Part shown: piece by piece, positions 14,300 to 15,754 of the stretch | Position numbering within the stretch: position 1 is the first letter of the stretch | How the letters are laid out: every line of letters starts with the position of its first letter | Assembly (NCBI GenBank): GCA_025457845.1 | Contig: JALOTO010000021.1 | Coordinates: forward strand, 1-15,754 | Length of the DNA: 15,754 bases | Source: Thermoplasmata archaeon | GTDB taxonomy: Archaea; Thermoplasmatota; Thermoplasmata; UBA10834 | Direction: 5' to 3' | Notes under the pieces: model-generated | Databases searched by the model: none | What the model was told of the DNA's origin: nothing | The model's input: the letters and a program-made list of their open reading frames with translations, nothing else | Program-made: the position numbers and the translations under genes

Positions 14300-14773
14300 A
14301 GAGCGATAGGGTCGTCGAGGCGGAGCTGTTCTCCGCCAACAAGCCTGTGACAGTCACGGAACTCCAGACCGTCCGAGTACAACGACGGCGACGGGGCCAT
14401 CGAGATCGCCAAGATGGGGCCCAGGTACGCCATGCAGGTCAAGAAGGAGTATACCGACTGCGCGTCCAAGCTCGCGGACCTCAGGGTCCCGAAGGATGTC
14501 CTCAAGACCGCGTCCCTGATCGCCTACTATCAGCCGGTCCTCCAGAGCAAGATGTTCGACCTCGTGGGCAACAAGATCTACGAGCACGTGAAGGAGCTCG
14601 AGGACCTTGGCCTGGTCAAGAAGAAGCCGAAGAAGAACAGCGTCGAGCTGACCACGACCAAGCGGTTCATCGAGACCTTCGGGATAGACGCGCGCTCCAG
14701 GGACGAGGTCAAGGCGTGGATGGAGGGGGAGCTGAGCAAGAAGTCGAGGACCCCTCGGACGCCAGGCGCCTGA
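14296..14773 (+). pseudogene. scpB: ScpB, broken by a frame change with about 18-20 residues missing
   Basis: The frame from GTG 14296 gives KSDRVVEAELFSANKPVTVT, a good ScpB N-terminal helix, up to about residue 26 (near 14373). After that it becomes Arg-rich nonsense. From about 14372 the ScpB sequence resumes in the next frame: SEYNDGDGAIEIAKMGPRYA, then the second winged helix with TASLIAYYQPV and VELTTTKRFIETFGI, ending at TGA 14771-14773. Family members have about 18-20 more residues at the junction (helices 2-3 of the first winged helix). Restoring the frame needs 3k+2 extra bases, so this is a deletion and not a single-base slip. The intact protein would bind ScpA in the SMC complex and would be about 177-179 residues. 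A metagenome assembly or sequencing error is at least as likely as a real mutation, since the rest of the gene shows no decay. Confidence 0.8.
14414..14773 (+). CDS. scpB: ScpB C-terminal part (uninterrupted frame, ATG start)
   Basis: This is the longest stretch of the broken scpB that opens with a start codon: 119 residues from MGPRYAMQVKKEYTDCASK to the TGA. It holds the end of the first winged helix and the whole second winged-helix domain, whose LIAYYQPV is the family's most conserved string. No ribosome site precedes the ATG, and it lies inside a conserved beta-wing, so it is unlikely to be the natural start. It is listed because automatic annotation would report it as scpB. Confidence 0.55.
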   Translation: MGPRYAMQVKKEYTDCASKLADLRVPKDVLKTASLIAYYQPVLQSKMFDLVGNKIYEHVKELEDLGLVKKKPKKNSVELTTTKRFIETFGIDARSRDEVKAWMEGELSKKSRTPRTPGA

Positions 14774-14800
14774 CCCACCCTGGATGCCACCGGTGAGCCG

Positions 14801-14815
14801 CGCAAAGGTTTAAAG
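14801..14815 (+). promoter_or_regulatory. BRE/TATA promoter of the SmAP gene
   Basis: CGCAAAGGTTTAAAG combines a BRE (CGCAAAGG) with a TTTAAA TATA element centred near 14811. Initiation near 14836 would leave about 12 nt of leader before ATG 14848, with GGTG at 14839-14842 as ribosome site. Confidence 0.65.
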
Positions 14816-14847
14816 CGCATAGCCGCATTGACGAGGACGGTGTTTAG

Positions 14848-15066
14848 ATGGTGATGCCTCTCAGCCTACTCGAGAAGTCGATGAACAAGAAGGTCTTGCT
14901 CCTGCTCAAGGACAGCAGGCTTCTCGAGGGCACGCTCGCGGGGTTCGACGACTACCTCAACATGGTCCTGGAGGACACCGAGGAGACCAACGGCGACCAG
15001 GTCAAGAGGCTCGGGACCGTCATACTCCGCGGCAACAACGTCGTCAGCATAGCCCCGAAGAACTAG
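14848..15066 (+). CDS. Sm-like archaeal RNA-binding protein (SmAP/LSm)
   Basis: A 72-residue protein of typical SmAP length. The Sm1 motif covers about 15-46 (KVLLLLKDSRLLEGTLAGFD, then DYLNMVLEDTEE) and Sm2 about 55-68 (LGTVILRGNNVVSI). SmAPs form heptameric rings, related to eukaryotic Sm/LSm and bacterial Hfq, that bind U-rich RNA in the pore. Binding residues in the family are the His/Asn of the D-x-H-x-N loop and the R-G of Sm2; here the loop is DYLN (35-38), with Tyr or Leu in place of the usual His/Met positions and Asn38 kept, and RGNN at 61-64 in place of the common RGDN. The first codons ATG GTG ATG allow a start at 14848 or 14854. It is a single-gene unit with its own promoter. Confidence 0.93.
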   Translation: MVMPLSLLEKSMNKKVLLLLKDSRLLEGTLAGFDDYLNMVLEDTEETNGDQVKRLGTVILRGNNVVSIAPKN

Positions 15067-15121
15067 GGCCGCTGCGCGTCTTCTAGCCACGACATGCGTT
15101 TCGAGGCGGAGCCCTGGGCAC

Positions 15122-15135
15122 GCGAAGGTTTTTAG
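15122..15135 (+). promoter_or_regulatory. BRE/TATA promoter of the sugar nucleotidyltransferase
   Basis: GCGAAGGTTTTTAG, closely matching the SmAP promoter, has its TATA centre near 15131, 29 nt before ATG 15160. It predicts a leaderless transcript. Confidence 0.6.
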
Positions 15136-15159
15136 CCGGCCCTGGCCTTCTACGGACCC

Positions 15160-15342
15160 ATGAAGGCCGTGCTGCTGGTCGGAGGGCTCGGGACCCGTCT
15201 GAGGCCCATAACCTACAGGATCCCCAAGCCGCTCCTGCCCGTGATGGGGAAGCCGCTCATCCAGCACGTCATAGACAAGGTCCCCGACGAGGTCGACGAG
15301 GTCATCGTCCCCGTGAGCTACAAGAAGGAGATGATCGAGTGA
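15160..15342 (+). CDS. Nucleotidyltransferase 5' fragment (60 residues)
   Basis: This is the uninterrupted N-terminal frame of the broken gene, carrying GGLGTRLRP (9-17) and PKPLLP (22-27) and ending VSYKKEMIE before a TGA. It holds only the first nucleotide-binding half-site, so it could not catalyse on its own. It is listed because it opens at a well-placed leaderless promoter. Confidence 0.5.
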   Translation: MKAVLLVGGLGTRLRPITYRIPKPLLPVMGKPLIQHVIDKVPDEVDEVIVPVSYKKEMIE

Positions 15343-15754
15343 TCAACGGCGACAGCGTCTGGTCCCTTGACCTCTCCGATTTCGTCAGGTTCCACAGGTC
15401 CAAGGGCGGCGTCGCCACGATCTCCCTGTGGGAGGTCGAGGACCCGAGCCCCTTCGGCATCGCCGATGTCGACGGGGAAGGGAGGATACGCAGGTTCCAG
15501 GAGAAGCCGAAGAGGGAGGAGGCTTTCTCACGGCTCATAAACGCGGGCGCGTACGCGCTCGAGCGCGAGGTCCTGGACCTCATAGGTCCAGGGTTCGTCT
15601 CCATGGAGAGGGAGATCTTCCCCAGGCTCCTCGACAAGGGGATGTACGGCCTCACATTCGACGGCTACTGGGTGGACTGCGGGACCAGGACAGGCGTCCT
15701 GGACGCGTTCTGGGCGCTCATGGGCGACTCCTGCCAGGTCGACAGGAGGACTGT
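15339..15754 (+). CDS. Nucleotidyltransferase 3' fragment (partial at window end)
   Basis: An open frame from GTG 15339 overlaps the preceding TGA and runs to the edge (138 whole codons). It contains the metal-site Asp of NGDS, FQEKP, a NAGAYAL strand and GYWVDCGT, the second half of the catalytic domain. There is no ribosome site of its own. The GTG is probably an internal Val codon of the original gene. Confidence 0.5.
   Translation, partial: MINGDSVWSLDLSDFVRFHRSKGGVATISLWEVEDPSPFGIADVDGEGRIRRFQEKPKREEAFSRLINAGAYALEREVLDLIGPGFVSMEREIFPRLLDKGMYGLTFDGYWVDCGTRTGVLDAFWALMGDSCQVDRRT

Larger units (their letters stand above)
15160..15754 (+). pseudogene. Sugar-phosphate nucleotidyltransferase, broken, about 40 residues missing (3' end off window)
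   Basis: The first 60 codons give [20 protein letters not shown] then [18 protein letters not shown], the nucleotide-binding signature of sugar-1-phosphate nucleotidyltransferases (RmlA, GlmU-N or mannose-1-phosphate guanylyltransferase-like). That frame stops at TGA 15340-15342. Family sequence resumes from about 15339 in another frame: [20 protein letters not shown], then [15 protein letters not shown], and GYWVDCGT, still open at the window edge. Relatives have about 38-42 residues between KKEMIE and INGD, including the LGTGGA donor-site segment; they are absent here. Closing the gap needs 3k+1 bases. The enzyme would join an NTP to a sugar-1-phosphate for glycan synthesis; which sugar cannot be told. 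As written the gene cannot make an active enzyme; an assembly gap is a strong alternative. Confidence 0.8.

Noticed and set aside
14350..14380. Programmed +1 ribosomal frameshift in scpB
   Set aside because: A shift would join the frames but leave about 18-20 conserved residues missing; no slippery run or stimulatory structure is visible.
14763..14772. CAGGCGCCTG palindrome at the scpB stop codon
   Set aside because: A 10-bp GC palindrome is expected by chance in this composition, and no T-run follows.
1..15754. tRNA, rRNA, CRISPR array, insertion sequence or phage genes
   Set aside because: I looked for cloverleaf sequences, spaced direct repeats, transposase motifs and terminal repeats on both strands and saw none; intergenic gaps are all under about 140 bases.

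Overview
The window looks like a GC-rich archaeal chromosome, most likely a (meta)genome of the Thermoplasmatota/Euryarchaeota side. The evidence: most gene clusters are preceded by archaeal BRE/TATA elements about 25-30 nt before the start codon (largely leaderless genes); there is an archaeal Sm-like protein (SmAP), an SMC-ScpA-ScpB condensin operon of archaeal type, a family-4-type uracil-DNA glycosylase tail, and a set of nucleotide-sugar and glycosyltransferase genes typical of S-layer/N-glycan assembly. The lineage call is inference from gene content and protein style, not from a marker alignment.

Layout: (1) 1-1981, plus strand: the last 36 codons of a uracil-DNA glycosylase, then a secreted, membrane-anchored clostripain-type (C11) cysteine protease. 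(2) 1978-4895, minus strand: a Ugd-type UDP-sugar 6-dehydrogenase followed by two family-2 glycosyltransferases. The last of these converges on the protease so tightly that one CTAG supplies both stop codons. (3) 4990-9678, plus strand: a GalU-type UTP-glucose-1-phosphate uridylyltransferase divergent from the dehydrogenase; a three-gene module (left-handed beta-helix N-acetyltransferase, DegT-type aminotransferase, Gfo/Idh oxidoreductase) resembling the Wlb/Wbp pathway for 3-acetamido-3-deoxy uronic acids; then a family-4 glycosyltransferase. (4) 9816-14773, plus strand: smc-scpA-scpB with 4-nt start/stop overlaps; scpB is broken by a frame change with about 18-20 residues missing. (5) 14848-15066: a stand-alone SmAP gene. 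(6) 15160-15754: a sugar-phosphate nucleotidyltransferase that is also broken, lacking about 40 residues, and runs off the right edge.

How the genes fit together: GalU makes UDP-glucose and the dehydrogenase oxidises a UDP-hexose to a UDP-hexuronate. The acetyltransferase/aminotransferase/oxidoreductase trio can oxidise C3, transaminate and N-acetylate a UDP-hexuronate, and the three glycosyltransferases would assemble such sugars on a lipid or protein acceptor. No oligosaccharyltransferase, flippase or polymerase is visible here. The smc operon is a separate chromosome-organisation unit. Nothing in the window resembles a mobile element, CRISPR array, tRNA or rRNA. No gene-free stretch exceeds about 140 bases.

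The most unusual signals are two inverted repeats at promoters (one centred between the divergent dehydrogenase/galU TATA boxes, one at the predicted smc transcription start), the two similar disruptions in scpB and the last gene, and a Wlb-like module paired with a Ugd-type rather than a WbpA-type dehydrogenase.
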